DNA from: Ralstonia sp. RRA
Lineage (GTDB): Bacteria > Pseudomonadota > Gammaproteobacteria > Burkholderiales > Burkholderiaceae
Assembly: GCF_037023145.1 (NCBI RefSeq)
Contig: NZ_CP146093.1
Coordinates: 310,001-374,000 of the forward strand
Length of the DNA stretch: 64,000 nucleotides
Direction: 5' to 3'
The notes below the pieces were generated by a model. It was not told the DNA's origin, did no database searches, and saw nothing but the letters and a program-made list of their open reading frames with translations. Shown here in pieces: positions 8,570 to 18,956 of this stretch. The translations under genes were made by a program, and so were the position numbers. Positions within the stretch are counted from its first letter, which is position 1, and each line of letters opens with the position of its first letter.

Positions 8570-9952
8570 ATGGATTTCGAGCGAACCGACCCCATGCCTA
8601 ATCGCCGTCTAGAACAGCTTGAGCTGCTGCCCTACGTGGGCAAGTGGCTTCTCATCGCCAGCGTTGTTGCCGTCCTGGCCGGCAGCGCCTCCGCCTTCTT
8701 CCTCGTCTCCCTCGATCATGCCACGGCCTGGCGCGAGTCCCACCCTTGGGTGATTTGGCTGCTGCCGCTGGCCGGCCTGGGCGTGGGCCTCGTGTATCAC
8801 CTGCTCGGCAAGACGGTGGACGGAGGCAACAACCTCATCATCGACGAGATCCACGACCCCAAGAAGGTGGTTCCGCTACGCATGGTGCCGCTGGTGCTGG
8901 GCGGCACGGTGGTGTCACACCTCTTCGGTGCTTCCGTGGGCCGCGAAGGCACTGCGGTGCAGATGGGCGGCGCGCTGGCCGACCAACTCACCCACGTGTT
9001 CCGCCTGGAACATGAAGACCGACGCATCCTGCTGATGTGCGGCATCGCCGCAGGCTTCTCGTCGGTGTTCGGCACGCCCATGGCGGGCGCCGTGTTCGGG
9101 CTGGAAATCCTGGCCATCGGGCGCATGCGTTATGACGCCCTGTTCCCCTGCATGGTGGCGGGCATCGTGGCCGATCAGGTATGTCTGGCCTGGGGCGTGC
9201 ACCACGCCCATTACGCGATCGGGCAGATCGTGCCGGTCGGCGCTTGGAGCGTGGTGGCGGTCGTGCTCGCCGGGGTCGTGTTCGGCATCGTCGGCATGCT
9301 GTTCGCCCGCGTCACTCACGCGCTCGGGGCGCGGGTCAAGCGGCTCATCCATTACGCACCCCTTCGGCCGTTCGCCGGCGGCATCGTCATCGCCCTCGCG
9401 GTCTGGGCGCTCGATGGCTACCAGTATATCGGTCTGGGCATCCCGGAGATCGAGCGCGCCTTCCAGGAGCCGATGCAGCCGTGGGATTTCCTTGGCAAGT
9501 TCGGCTTCACGGTCGCGTCGCTGGGCACGGGCTTCAAGGGCGGTGAGGTCACCCCGCTGTTCTACATCGGCGCTACCCTGGGCAACGCACTGGCGCCGAT
9601 CCTGCAGATGCCGTTCGCTTTCATGGCCGGCATCGGCTTCGTCGCGGTGTTCTCCGGCGCGGCCAACACCCCGATTGCCACGACCCTGATGGCGATGGAA
9701 CTGTTCGGTGCCGAGATCGGTCCGCTGGCGGCCATCGGCTGCGTCACGGCTTACCTGTTCTCGGGGCACACCGGCATTTACCACGCGCAGCGCGTAGGCC
9801 ACAGCAAGCACCGCCGGCATCGGGCCGCTGTCCCTGAAGACCTGCGCATCGCCGATCTTGCCGCCTTCCTCAAGAAGCGCCGCGAAACCTCGAAGTCTTC
9901 CGCCGCAGATCCTGTGGCACTGCCCCCTGTCTCCAAGGAAAGCGTTGAATGA
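8570..9952 (+). CDS. eriC: CLC-F-type fluoride/proton antiporter
   Basis: Multi-pass CLC-family protein of 460 residues. The GREGT motif is present (GASVGREGTAVQMG), while the GSGIP anion-filter motif of chloride CLCs is replaced by GGNNL in VDGGNNLIIDEIH, in line with the fluoride-specific CLC-F branch. Fluoride CLCs export F- in exchange for protons. It is the first gene after the fluoride riboswitch and overlaps the next gene by 4 bases. An alternative ATG lies at 8594. Function is assigned from family and context. Confidence 0.88.
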   Translation: MDFERTDPMPNRRLEQLELLPYVGKWLLIASVVAVLAGSASAFFLVSLDHATAWRESHPWVIWLLPLAGLGVGLVYHLLGKTVDGGNNLIIDEIHDPKKVVPLRMVPLVLGGTVVSHLFGASVGREGTAVQMGGALADQLTHVFRLEHEDRRILLMCGIAAGFSSVFGTPMAGAVFGLEILAIGRMRYDALFPCMVAGIVADQVCLAWGVHHAHYAIGQIVPVGAWSVVAVVLAGVVFGIVGMLFARVTHALGARVKRLIHYAPLRPFAGGIVIALAVWALDGYQYIGLGIPEIERAFQEPMQPWDFLGKFGFTVASLGTGFKGGEVTPLFYIGATLGNALAPILQMPFAFMAGIGFVAVFSGAANTPIATTLMAMELFGAEIGPLAAIGCVTAYLFSGHTGIYHAQRVGHSKHRRHRAAVPEDLRIADLAAFLKKRRETSKSSAADPVALPPVSKESVE

Positions 9953-10344
9953 AAACAGACACGTCCCAGACCATCGCGGCGCTGCGGCTGTACTTCCCGA
10001 CCGCAACCCGGGCCAAGGTCACCCGTTTCTGGCACCACCTGAGCGCGCCTGCACTGGCGCATCACCTGCTTACCGTGGCCAAGAAGGCCAACATCCTGCA
10101 GGCCATGCTGCACCGGGTCAGTTCGGGCTACCTGCCAGGAGAACGCTTGTCGCACCAGCACCCCGAACTGACGGGCATGCGGCACCCGGAATGCCTGGAA
10201 TTGCTGGACACCGAGCAGCGGCTGCGGGCGTTCATGCACGAGCACGGGGACGAGTTGAAGAAGGTCCACGCCGTGCTGTTCCTGTGTGAGCTGCCGCTGT
10301 CGCACCTGAGGACCGCCTCCGGCAATGCGACCCGGGGCGTTTGA
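9949..10344 (+). CDS. DUF190-like protein of the fluoride operon (first copy)
   Basis: 131-residue protein that appears to be a divergent DUF190 member: it shares the LRLYF start and the LLDTEQRLRAFM segment with DUF190 proteins, which have a PII-like ferredoxin fold. DUF190 genes are habitual neighbours of crcB but their function is unknown. It overlaps the CLC gene start-to-stop (ATGA) and the crcB gene follows directly, so all three are co-translated. A second DUF190 gene lies after crcB. Confidence 0.7.
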   Translation: MKTDTSQTIAALRLYFPTATRAKVTRFWHHLSAPALAHHLLTVAKKANILQAMLHRVSSGYLPGERLSHQHPELTGMRHPECLELLDTEQRLRAFMHEHGDELKKVHAVLFLCELPLSHLRTASGNATRGV

Positions 10345-10346
10345 CG

Positions 10347-10736
10347 ATGAGCGGCGCATACGCAGTCCTGGCCATCAGCCTCGGCTCCATCATCGGCGCG
10401 CTCCTGCGCTACGGCCTGAGCGTGGCGATGAACGCCCTGGTGCCGCCGATCCCGATGGGCACCCTGGCATCGAACCTGATTGCGGCCTACATCGTGGGTT
10501 TTGCGATCGCCTACTTCGGGATGGCACCGGGCTTGTCGCCCGTGTGGCGCCTGTTCGTGATCACCGGGCTCGCTGGTGGTCTGTCCACCTTTTCCACGTT
10601 CTCGGCCGAACTGCTCACGCTGCTGCGCGACGGCCGCCTGGGCTGGTCGGCCGGCATGCTGGCGCTGCACGTGGGCGGCTCGCTCACGATGACGGCGCTG
10701 GGCATGGCGTCCGCATCCGCTACTCGCCAATCGTAA
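10347..10736 (+). CDS. crcB: Fluoride channel CrcB/Fluc
   Basis: Small four-helix membrane protein (129 residues from the ATG at 10347; a TTG six bases upstream is a possible alternative start). Fluc hallmarks are present: GALLRYGLS near the first helix, the conserved Asn in SNLIAAY, and the GLAGGLSTFSTFSAE motif carrying the phenylalanines of the fluoride path. It works as a dual-topology dimer that lets F- leak out of the cell. It is third in the riboswitch operon. Confidence 0.95.
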   Translation: MSGAYAVLAISLGSIIGALLRYGLSVAMNALVPPIPMGTLASNLIAAYIVGFAIAYFGMAPGLSPVWRLFVITGLAGGLSTFSTFSAELLTLLRDGRLGWSAGMLALHVGGSLTMTALGMASASATRQS

Positions 10737-10746
10737 AGGAGACCCC

Positions 10747-11070
10747 ATGAAAGGCTACCAACTGACATTCTTCACGGCGCAGGACCGCCGCCACGGGCAC
10801 AAGCCCATCGGTGACTGGCTCCTGGAGTTCGCCAAGGACCATGGCGCTGTCGGCGGCACGCTGGTGGGCGGTGCGGAAGGATTCGATCACGTCGGCCGCT
10901 TCCACTCCGCGCACTTCTTCGAACTGGCCGACCAACCGCTGGCGGTGACCGTCTCCGTAGACGAAGCGGCCTGCCGGCGTTTGATGGACGCGCTGGCGCA
11001 GGAAGCGATCGACCTGACCTACGTGAAGGTGCCCGTCGAGTACGGACGCATCGGTCTGGGCGCGAAGTAA
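10747..11070 (+). CDS. DUF190 protein of the fluoride operon (second copy)
   Basis: 107-residue DUF190 protein with the usual pattern: a YQLTFFTAQDRRH start, GGTLVGGAEGFDHVGRFHSAHFFEL in pieces near residues 36-60, and a C-terminal VPVEYGRIG. The fold is PII-like. An AAGGAGA ribosome site precedes the ATG. It follows crcB by 10 bases. Role in fluoride handling is unknown; a regulatory or sensing role is a guess. Confidence 0.85.
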   Translation: MKGYQLTFFTAQDRRHGHKPIGDWLLEFAKDHGAVGGTLVGGAEGFDHVGRFHSAHFFELADQPLAVTVSVDEAACRRLMDALAQEAIDLTYVKVPVEYGRIGLGAK

Positions 11071-11111
11071 GCACCTTTGGCGCGACTCATGACTTGGTCC
11101 AGGAGACTGCC

Positions 11112-12751
<1,640 letters not shown>

Positions 12752-12786
12752 TGTCTTGAAAACCTGTTTTTATGGAGAGTGAATGA

Positions 12787-13404
12787 ATGACAAACGTTAT
12801 CCTGACCCGTCATGGTCATGTGGACTGGATCGCGCCTGAGCGCTTTCGCGGGCGTGCCGAACTGCCACTTTCGGAGCTGGGAAAGCGGCAGGCTGAAGCG
12901 CTCGGCAGGCGCGTCGCAGAGGGCTGGAAGCCCGATGCCATCTACGCCAGCCCGCTCTCGCGGTGTGTTCACACGGGGGAGGCCATCGGCCGCGCCACGG
13001 CCTCGAAGGTGCACGTGCTCGAAGACCTTGCCGATACCGACTACGGTCAGTGGCAGGGACTCACGCACGAAGAGGTGCGTTCACGCTGGCCCGACGAGTC
13101 GCGTCTGTGGTTTGAGGCACCCGATCTTGCCGTGATTCCGGGTGGCGAGACGATGGCCGGTGTGCTGGGGCGCGCCATCAACGTACTGCGGATCGTGCTG
13201 CGCAAGCATCGGGACCAGACGGTCGTCCTGGTGGGCCACGACAGCATCAATCGCGTCCTGCTGCTGCATAGCCTGGGTCTGCCACTGTCGCGCTACTGGC
13301 GCATCAAGCAGGACCCGTGCTGCCTCAATGAGATCGAGCTGCAGGACACGGTGTTCACCATCCATCGTGTCAATGAAAGCCACCACACCGCGAGCCTCGC
13401 CTGA
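12787..13404 (+). CDS. Histidine phosphatase family protein (phosphoglycerate-mutase-like)
   Basis: 205 residues with the RHG catalytic motif (LTRHGHVDW, H10 as phospho-acceptor), the Arg in SPLSRCVHT and the second catalytic His in LVGHDSIN. It resembles phosphoglycerate mutase/CobC-like phosphatases. As last gene of the fluoride operon it may act next to enolase in glycolysis or as a general phosphatase; the substrate cannot be read from sequence. It lies 35 bases after enolase. Confidence 0.85.
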   Translation: MTNVILTRHGHVDWIAPERFRGRAELPLSELGKRQAEALGRRVAEGWKPDAIYASPLSRCVHTGEAIGRATASKVHVLEDLADTDYGQWQGLTHEEVRSRWPDESRLWFEAPDLAVIPGGETMAGVLGRAINVLRIVLRKHRDQTVVLVGHDSINRVLLLHSLGLPLSRYWRIKQDPCCLNEIELQDTVFTIHRVNESHHTASLA

Positions 13405-13424
13405 CACGGCAAGGCGCTGACTTC

Positions 13425-13458
13425 GTCAAGGAGAAAAGCCGGCGCCTGATGGCGCCAG
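13425..13458 (-). terminator. Terminator of the SNF2-helicase operon
   Basis: Stem GGCGCC (13441-13446) / GGCGCC (13451-13456) with a TGAT loop, extended by flanking GC pairs. On the minus strand it is followed by a CTTTTCTCC run, giving an intrinsic terminator just after the helicase stop. It also sits between the two convergent operons. Confidence 0.65.
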
Positions 13459-13471
13459 CTTGTGAGACGGA

Positions 13472-15751
13472 TCACGCCGCCACGAGTTGCCTCGCGAGAG
13501 CGACCTCTACCGAGTCTCCATCCTGATTGAGGACGTCGAGCCCGGATTCGGGCACGTCTCCCGACGTGCTCTGGGACACCATGATCTTCTTGGCCATCAG
13601 CTCCAGGCAGGTCATCTGCGAGGAACCGGCGTAGCCGAGGTAGATCACGCGCACCGGCTGTTTCTGTCCGATGCGCCAGGAGCGGCGTGCCGCCTGCTGG
13701 AGCGAGTACACGTTGTAGCCCGACTGCATGAAAACGATCGTCGGGAAGTCCAACAGGTCCAGTCCCGTCTTGACCAGTTCGGGATTGGTGATGAGCACGT
13801 CGATGCCACGGTCCAGTTGCTCGGCGATCCAGTCCTCGCGTCGGCTGGCGTCCACGCTTGCGCGCAGCACCGCCACCCTAAAGCCTTCCTGCTCCAGCAG
13901 CACCTTCAAGCGCGACGTGGTGTCACGCGTGCCGGTATAGACCGTGTAGGCCAGGACCTTGCGGCCCTGCGCCTTCTCTTCCTTGCAGATGTCGATCAGC
14001 TCGCGCTCTTTCGGCGTCACCTCGAACTCGTTGAACTGAGCCGGGACGAACGCCAAGGTGTTGCGCGTGCGCGGATGCACCACGGTCTCCGACCGGAAGC
14101 AGCAGTCCGGCCAGGCCAGCAGTACGTTGAGCACCACACCCAGCAGCGTCGTATCGCGTCGCGCAAGAGCCTGTTTCAGCTCCGCGGTCAGCCGACCCGC
14201 CAGGTCGCGGTAGGCCGCGGCTTGTGCCGTGTCCATTGCGACTTCACGGAACTCCTCGTCATACGGCGGCAGGACGTTGCCGCCGATGTCCTTGAGCTTG
14301 AGGAAGATCGTGAACGGCAGGATGCACCGCAAGACCCCCTTCGGCCCGAAGCCCGGAGCCTTGACCGTGCGCACCGATACCTTGGTGCCCCTGGCCGTCT
14401 TGTGCGCCGTGCCGGTGTTTTCGGAGTAGATGTCCTTGAGGACCCCGTGGTCCCTCATGAACGCCATGGCCGCCGAGGTCATGCTGCCGCTCGTGGTCGG
14501 GCGGTAGCCGTCTTCGATCATCCGCCCAGGCAGGGCTCGGAACAGCAGGTAGAACAGGTCGTCCCCGTAGCCGCCCATCAGCGTGCCTGTCAGCAGCAAG
14601 GTCTTACGAGCCTTCGCCGCCAGCACGCCCATGGCTTGGCCCTGGGCACTGCCACCGTTCTTGTACTCGTGTGCCTCGTCCGCGATGCACAGGTCGAACG
14701 TGCCTTGCGGCAGGTAGCGCTTGATGAACTCGGACGGCTGGTAGCCGCCCTCGCCAAAGCCGAGCTCCATGTTGGCCATCGCACGCTCCATGCGCGTGGC
14801 CTGACGGTCGGAAAACACCAGTTCGCCGTTGCCGTCCATGAGGTTGATGAACTCATGGATGTTGTCGCCCAGCATCGACGCCAGGAACCCGTCGCCGAAC
14901 TTCTGCATCAGCTTCTGCGCGGTGACTTCCCCGATCGTCGGGATGCGCTTCAAGGCTTTCAGCACGGCCGAGGACCGGTCGCTGCCGGACAGGCTGCGCG
15001 GGCGGATCAGTGTCCACAGGGGTGCGGCGCAATGGCTGCACTTCCTGCGGTATTCCTCGGCTTGGAGCGCGACCGGGTTGACCGGCTCGCCGTCGAGGTC
15101 GGTGATGACCGTACCGCAGTCCGGGCACGCCGCCACGTTGCCATGGCGGGTACGCCGCTGGGTGAAGACAGGCTTCCAGTGGAACCCCATCCGCATCCTG
15201 ACCCGGCCCAAGACGAAGAACTCCTGGCCCGTGGGCTGGACATTCAATTGCTCGCGCAGCTTGATGAGCTTGACGAGCGTGTCCGGCCCGTTGAGCACCC
15301 ACACCTTGGCGCCTGCCACTGTCTCCTGGATCTCGCGCCGCCACTTGTAAACAAGGTGCGGTGGCGAAAGAACCAGGGTGCGGCGGTAGCCTTCGGCGTT
15401 GAGAACGGCGGCCGTGGCGATGCCGACGGTCGTCTTGCCACAGCCCATTTCGCCATTGACAATCGCGGCGCGTTCGCCACGGTCGATCAGCAGTTCGGCG
15501 GCGGCGTGGACGACTTCGGCCTGGGCCGGGAACAGCTTGCGCTTGAGGCTGGCGACGACGAGTTGCCGGTGCGCCTGCGGCTGGCCGTTATAGACCGGCG
15601 GGTTGGCGCTGTTGAGGGCGTCGAGCAGTTCGTCGCCGAACTCGCCGACGAAATCCTGAAGGCTCAGGGTCAGAGGGGAAGATTCCGCATCGAGCAGTTC
15701 GCCCTGTACGGGTGCGGCTTCAACGGCAGTGGTTTCGAGATCGAGGGACAT
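13472..15751 (-). CDS. SNF2-type DEAD/DEAH helicase of the ICE
   Basis: 759 residues from the ATG at 15751. Superfamily II helicase: Walker A is GEMGCGKTT, the DEAH box is IADEAHEY, and motif VI is ARRSWRIGQKQP, which is SNF2-like. A zinc-ribbon insert (CPDCG ... CSHC) lies between the first two motifs. Such genes are constant members of ICEclc/PAGI-2-like elements; the exact DNA task is unknown. It is the last of the leftward run of small ICE genes. Confidence 0.85.
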   Translation of the reverse strand: MSLDLETTAVEAAPVQGELLDAESSPLTLSLQDFVGEFGDELLDALNSANPPVYNGQPQAHRQLVVASLKRKLFPAQAEVVHAAAELLIDRGERAAIVNGEMGCGKTTVGIATAAVLNAEGYRRTLVLSPPHLVYKWRREIQETVAGAKVWVLNGPDTLVKLIKLREQLNVQPTGQEFFVLGRVRMRMGFHWKPVFTQRRTRHGNVAACPDCGTVITDLDGEPVNPVALQAEEYRRKCSHCAAPLWTLIRPRSLSGSDRSSAVLKALKRIPTIGEVTAQKLMQKFGDGFLASMLGDNIHEFINLMDGNGELVFSDRQATRMERAMANMELGFGEGGYQPSEFIKRYLPQGTFDLCIADEAHEYKNGGSAQGQAMGVLAAKARKTLLLTGTLMGGYGDDLFYLLFRALPGRMIEDGYRPTTSGSMTSAAMAFMRDHGVLKDIYSENTGTAHKTARGTKVSVRTVKAPGFGPKGVLRCILPFTIFLKLKDIGGNVLPPYDEEFREVAMDTAQAAAYRDLAGRLTAELKQALARRDTTLLGVVLNVLLAWPDCCFRSETVVHPRTRNTLAFVPAQFNEFEVTPKERELIDICKEEKAQGRKVLAYTVYTGTRDTTSRLKVLLEQEGFRVAVLRASVDASRREDWIAEQLDRGIDVLITNPELVKTGLDLLDFPTIVFMQSGYNVYSLQQAARRSWRIGQKQPVRVIYLGYAGSSQMTCLELMAKKIMVSQSTSGDVPESGLDVLNQDGDSVEVALARQLVAA

Positions 15752-15772
15752 GGTGATGTTCCAATAAAAAAT

Positions 15773-15810
15773 GGGGCATGCCCCCCCACAGCGGGGTGAT
15801 GGCATGCCCC
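15773..15810 (-). promoter_or_regulatory. Leader hairpin before the helicase gene's upstream neighbour spacer
   Basis: 10-bp perfect stem GGGGCATGCC (15773-15782) / GGCATGCCCC (15801-15810) with an inner C-run/G-run, in the spacer between the 103-residue gene and the helicase. The GGTGGGATGAAG flank is the shared element of this hairpin family. Confidence 0.65.
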
Positions 15811-15854
15811 GTGGTGGGATGAAGAGACGGCAGGCGGCCGTCGGGTGGAGAGAA

Positions 15855-16166
15855 TCAGTACTCGCTAGGCAGCAGCAGCGTGGTCACGCTGCGATCCGAT
15901 TCGGTGATGATCCAAAGCTGCAGGCCGGGTGCGATCTGGTAGGAAGAGAACAGGCGGTCCTCGCCGGACTCCAGCGCGGCTTCGTTCTGCCGCTTGTCGT
16001 AGTCGTCGAGGTCGCCCCAGTCGCCATTGAGGTGGCGGTGCAGGTACGGCACCGGGTTGAGCCGGCCTTGCTGGACCAGGGCGTCAACGCCGCAGGTCAC
16101 GACGGTCTCGCCTGGGAAGAAGCGCCGGCTCGATGTCTGGCCGATGGGAAGTGCTTGGGCTGCCAT
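15855..16166 (-). CDS. Conserved ICE protein, unknown function
   Basis: 103 residues from the ATG at 16166, preceded by an AAGGAGCC ribosome site. Soluble, acidic in the middle, with no motif recognised. Its position between the DUF6094 methyltransferase-like gene and the SNF2 helicase is typical for this ICE class. The spacers on both sides hold members of the leader-hairpin family. Confidence 0.7.
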   Translation of the reverse strand: MAAQALPIGQTSSRRFFPGETVVTCGVDALVQQGRLNPVPYLHRHLNGDWGDLDDYDKRQNEAALESGEDRLFSSYQIAPGLQLWIITESDRSVTTLLLPSEY

Positions 16167-16197
16167 GGAAGGCTCCTTGAAGATGGAGGGGCCACGG

Positions 16198-16236
16198 CGC
16201 CCCATCGGGGCGACTGGACCCCGGTGGGTGGAGGAA
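16198..16236 (-). promoter_or_regulatory. Leader hairpin, family member
   Basis: CGCCCC (16198-16203) pairs with GGGGCG (16207-16212), followed on the plus strand by the shared GGTGGGTGGAGGAAG flank. It lies in the leader of the 103-residue gene. Confidence 0.6.
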
Positions 16237-16268
16237 GCCGACGGTGACCGTCAGCGGTAGAGAAGCGA

Positions 16269-17378
16269 TCAGCGGATGGTCAACACCTCGCCCCGCGTGG
16301 GGGAGCCAGGCGTCATGTCCCACGCGCGGATGACGGGCACGAACTTGTCGGTGAGGATGCGGGTCTCGGCGATGGAGCCGTCTTCGCGTTCGGTGAATTC
16401 GCGTTGAAGCGTCTTGTCCTTGTGGGTGTCACCTTTGACGACGAGTACGCGCCCGGTCTTGGAGCGCACAACCCCCGAGATCGCGCCCGCGGCCAGGGCC
16501 AGCGCGAGATGCCAGTGGGACAAGGCATGCGCCGGTGGACGCAGCGACTGCTGCGCGGCCCCCAGGTGCGTGTCTTGCGACGGCCAGAGGCCTTGCAGCC
16601 GGCCGACTTCATCGGCGAACTGCTCAGGCTCAATCGTCACGCGGAAAAAATGCTCCGGCTCGGCCGGACTGGCGGGGACGATGTACGGCAGGAACGGCCA
16701 TTCGCTCGGCAGCTCCTCGGCTTCGACTTCACCAAGCCCGACCTGCAGCAGCAGATTGCGCACGGCCTTGAGACCATCGGGTGCCAGCTCGCGCTGGCGC
16801 ACCCTGCGGCCGAAGATCACCACCTGCTTGAACTGCGGTTCCACCGCTCGGTAGATCCGCAGGTCCGTGTAGTGGCGTGTCAGCCAGCCGACCAGCTCGG
16901 CGTCGAGCACGTAGCCAGGGACGATGAAGACCAGCACGCCGCCGTACTGCAACAGCGACAGGCTGCGCTGATAGAACAGCTTCTCGAAGCGTGCACGGCT
17001 CTGGCCCTGATAGCCGATGTTGCCGTTGACGTCCTTGGACAGATCGCCATACGGCGGGTTGAGCCAGAGCAGCCCGAACGACTGCTTGGAGATCATCGTG
17101 TCCATCAGGTCCGCGTGCAGGCAGTGATCGACCAGGCCGCGGGCATGGCGTGCCCGTTCCGCGTCGAACTCGACGGCGAACGCCCTGGCCTGCTCGCGCC
17201 CGAGGGCATGAGCGGCTTCAGCGATCGCCACGCCTTCACCGGCGCAGGGATCGAGGATGCACATCGGCCCATCGCTGGGCATCAGTGCGTTGAGGGCTCT
17301 TTCGAGCGTGGGTTCGTCGGTCGGGTAATACCCGTTCTTGGCGAAATTGCGGGCGAGCCGCGGGAACATGAGAGCCAT
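16269..17378 (-). CDS. DUF6094 methyltransferase-like protein
   Basis: 369 residues from the ATG at 17378. Class I SAM-dependent fold: motif I is LDPCAGEG (about 35-42) and motif IV is NPPYG in LWLNPPYGDL, the signature of N6-adenine or related amino-methyltransferases. DUF6094 proteins of this type are regular ICE cargo in the replication and maintenance region. It may methylate the element's own DNA, but the target is unknown. An AGGAGACTT ribosome site precedes the start. Confidence 0.8.
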   Translation of the reverse strand: MALMFPRLARNFAKNGYYPTDEPTLERALNALMPSDGPMCILDPCAGEGVAIAEAAHALGREQARAFAVEFDAERARHARGLVDHCLHADLMDTMISKQSFGLLWLNPPYGDLSKDVNGNIGYQGQSRARFEKLFYQRSLSLLQYGGVLVFIVPGYVLDAELVGWLTRHYTDLRIYRAVEPQFKQVVIFGRRVRQRELAPDGLKAVRNLLLQVGLGEVEAEELPSEWPFLPYIVPASPAEPEHFFRVTIEPEQFADEVGRLQGLWPSQDTHLGAAQQSLRPPAHALSHWHLALALAAGAISGVVRSKTGRVLVVKGDTHKDKTLQREFTEREDGSIAETRILTDKFVPVIRAWDMTPGSPTRGEVLTIR

Positions 17379-17441
17379 GGAAGTCTCCTGGTTGGCGGGG
17401 ATGAAGTGCGAAAGCACGCCTTGGCCTGCTTTCGAGGGTGG

Positions 17442-18092
17442 TCAGGCCGCTACCGCTTCCGGCGTCCAAATCTTGGCCGGATAGGGATAGGCGGTGAGTA
17501 CGTCACTGCGGATCAGGGAGCCCAGCGCCAGGGTCAGCGCCGGCACGTCGATGGCGAGCCGATGGCCTTCCAGCGGCCCGAGGGCGAACGGAAGGCGGGC
17601 CAGCATCTCGCGGGTCTGTAGCAGTTCCAGCACGGTTTCGCGCCAGTGGTCGAGCAGCGGCAGTGGGCAGGTGTCCCGCACCAGCATCCACAGGCGGTCA
17701 AGCCGGTGGGCGCTGCCCTTGGGCAGCAATGCCAGTGCGCTGGCGTTTGCCTTGTCGGGCTTGATGCAGCGGCGGTCGAACAGCCACACGTTGGACAGCG
17801 AACCGAACAGCGTTCGCCGGTAGGCACGGGTCATGCGCTTTTCCAGGCGATCGACGTTGCTGACGAACACCGGGACGCTGCCGCCCTGGTCGGTGATGAC
17901 GTGGAACTGGTCCAGGCCCTGTTCGTCGCGCCCGAGGGTCAGACGAGCGAGGAACTGCTGGACGGCAGTATCCCGCGCCCAGATCGACAGGAAGATCAGA
18001 TTGCCCTGGTCATCGCCGACGCAAGCGTCGGCCATCACGTCGGAGCATTCGTCGATGCGATACAGCGTGGTGGAAGAGGTGTTTGCGGGCAT
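17442..18092 (-). CDS. Conserved ICE protein, unknown function
   Basis: 216 residues from the ATG at 18092. Soluble, no motif recognised beyond a central arginine-rich helix (RLEKRMTRAYRRTLFG). The chosen start follows the hairpin leader and an AGGACACC site; longer starts read through the hairpin. Constant neighbour of the DUF6094 gene in related elements. Confidence 0.7.
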   Translation of the reverse strand: MPANTSSTTLYRIDECSDVMADACVGDDQGNLIFLSIWARDTAVQQFLARLTLGRDEQGLDQFHVITDQGGSVPVFVSNVDRLEKRMTRAYRRTLFGSLSNVWLFDRRCIKPDKANASALALLPKGSAHRLDRLWMLVRDTCPLPLLDHWRETVLELLQTREMLARLPFALGPLEGHRLAIDVPALTLALGSLIRSDVLTAYPYPAKIWTPEAVAA

Positions 18093-18125
18093 GGTGGTGT
18101 CCTCGGATGAACGGGAACAGCACCG

Positions 18126-18165
18126 CCCGCTGGGGCAAGTACTGCCCCAGGGGGTGGAAGAAAGC
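18126..18165 (-). promoter_or_regulatory. Leader hairpin, family member
   Basis: Perfect 8-bp stem CTGGGGCA (18130-18137) / TGCCCCAG (18143-18150), loop AGTAC, followed on the plus strand by GGGGTGGAAGAAAG. One of the clearest copies. Confidence 0.7.
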
Positions 18166-18168
18166 CGC

Positions 18169-18429
18169 TCAGTCCGGCTCGAACTGCCGGGTGTGCGGGT
18201 TGAAGTGAAGCGCCTCATCTACCGAAGTGATTGGCGTGAAGCCCTCCAGGTAGATGTTGTTGAGGTACTGGTCGCGGTAGGTCAGTGCCTGCCGCGCCTG
18301 TTCCTCGGTGAGGCCGTTGCTGATGAAGTACTCCAGCATTTCCTCGTCGGAAGAAACTTCGTCGTTGGACAAACTCCCTTCAACGAGCTTCAGCAGCGAG
18401 GGCGGAAGCGCAGCCAGGATCGGGTCCAT
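18169..18429 (-). CDS. Small acidic ICE protein, unknown
   Basis: 86 residues, acidic, mostly helical (LLKLVEGSLSNDEVSSDEEM then EEQARQALTYRDQYLNN). GAGGAACC ribosome site upstream. No domain recognised. Conserved position between the 216- and 135-residue genes. Confidence 0.65.
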   Translation of the reverse strand: MDPILAALPPSLLKLVEGSLSNDEVSSDEEMLEYFISNGLTEEQARQALTYRDQYLNNIYLEGFTPITSVDEALHFNPHTRQFEPD

Positions 18430-18445
18430 GTCGGTTCCTCCTGGC

Positions 18446-18853
18446 TCAGGCCATCAGCGCTGCGGTGGGTGCCGCAGGTGCCGTGGGTGTGCGCCGGCGC
18501 GCGTGGTAGGCGCGAACGCCTGCACGCCAGTCGGCGGACTGCTCTGGTGCGAGGTCCAGATAGGACAGCGGGCACGTGTAGTAGTACGGGTGCATGGACT
18601 CGTCCAGTGGCTTGTAGCCCCACTGGTTGCCGCTGCGTTCGAGCAGATCACAACGGATGTAGCGCAGGGATTGGCCTGGCTCCAGATGACGATGCACGCC
18701 TTCGACCTTGGCCGTCACTTCCGTGACGGACCACAGGACGTTGCCGCGCAGCGCGTGGACGATGACCTTGACGCTGGCGCGCTCGGTCTCTTGCGGTGCG
18801 ATCAGTTCCGCGATCAGTTCAGACCGCGATTGGGGGGAGAAATACCAGCCCAT
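18446..18853 (-). CDS. Conserved ICE protein (possibly DUF6927)
   Basis: 135 residues. The MGWYF start, RNVLW-type core (ALRGNVLWSV) and PYYYTCP segment recall the DUF6927 family, though I cannot confirm it. The sequence suggests a small globular protein with a basic C-terminal tail (RAYHARRRTPT). It is 16 bases upstream of the 86-residue gene and preceded by a leader hairpin. Confidence 0.65.
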   Translation of the reverse strand: MGWYFSPQSRSELIAELIAPQETERASVKVIVHALRGNVLWSVTEVTAKVEGVHRHLEPGQSLRYIRCDLLERSGNQWGYKPLDESMHPYYYTCPLSYLDLAPEQSADWRAGVRAYHARRRTPTAPAAPTAALMA

Positions 18854-18887
18854 GAGAGGCCTCCTGAAGAATGGAGCCGGAGGCCTC

Positions 18888-18935
18888 CCCGTGGGGGAGA
18901 ACCCCCAGCGGGTGATGGAATGCCGCGCGTGCGGC
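18888..18935 (-). promoter_or_regulatory. Leader hairpin, family member
   Basis: CTCCCC (18895-18900) faces a G-run ending in GAG two bases later, then a second C-run and the AGCGGGTGATGGAATG flank. Located in the leader of the 135-residue gene. Confidence 0.55.
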
Positions 18936-18956
18936 GAAGGAACCTATGCTTTACCC

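Noticed and set aside
13487-15799. Long plus-strand open frame opposite the SNF2 helicase (770 codons)
   Set aside because: Antisense shadow of a gene with clear helicase motifs; no motifs of its own.
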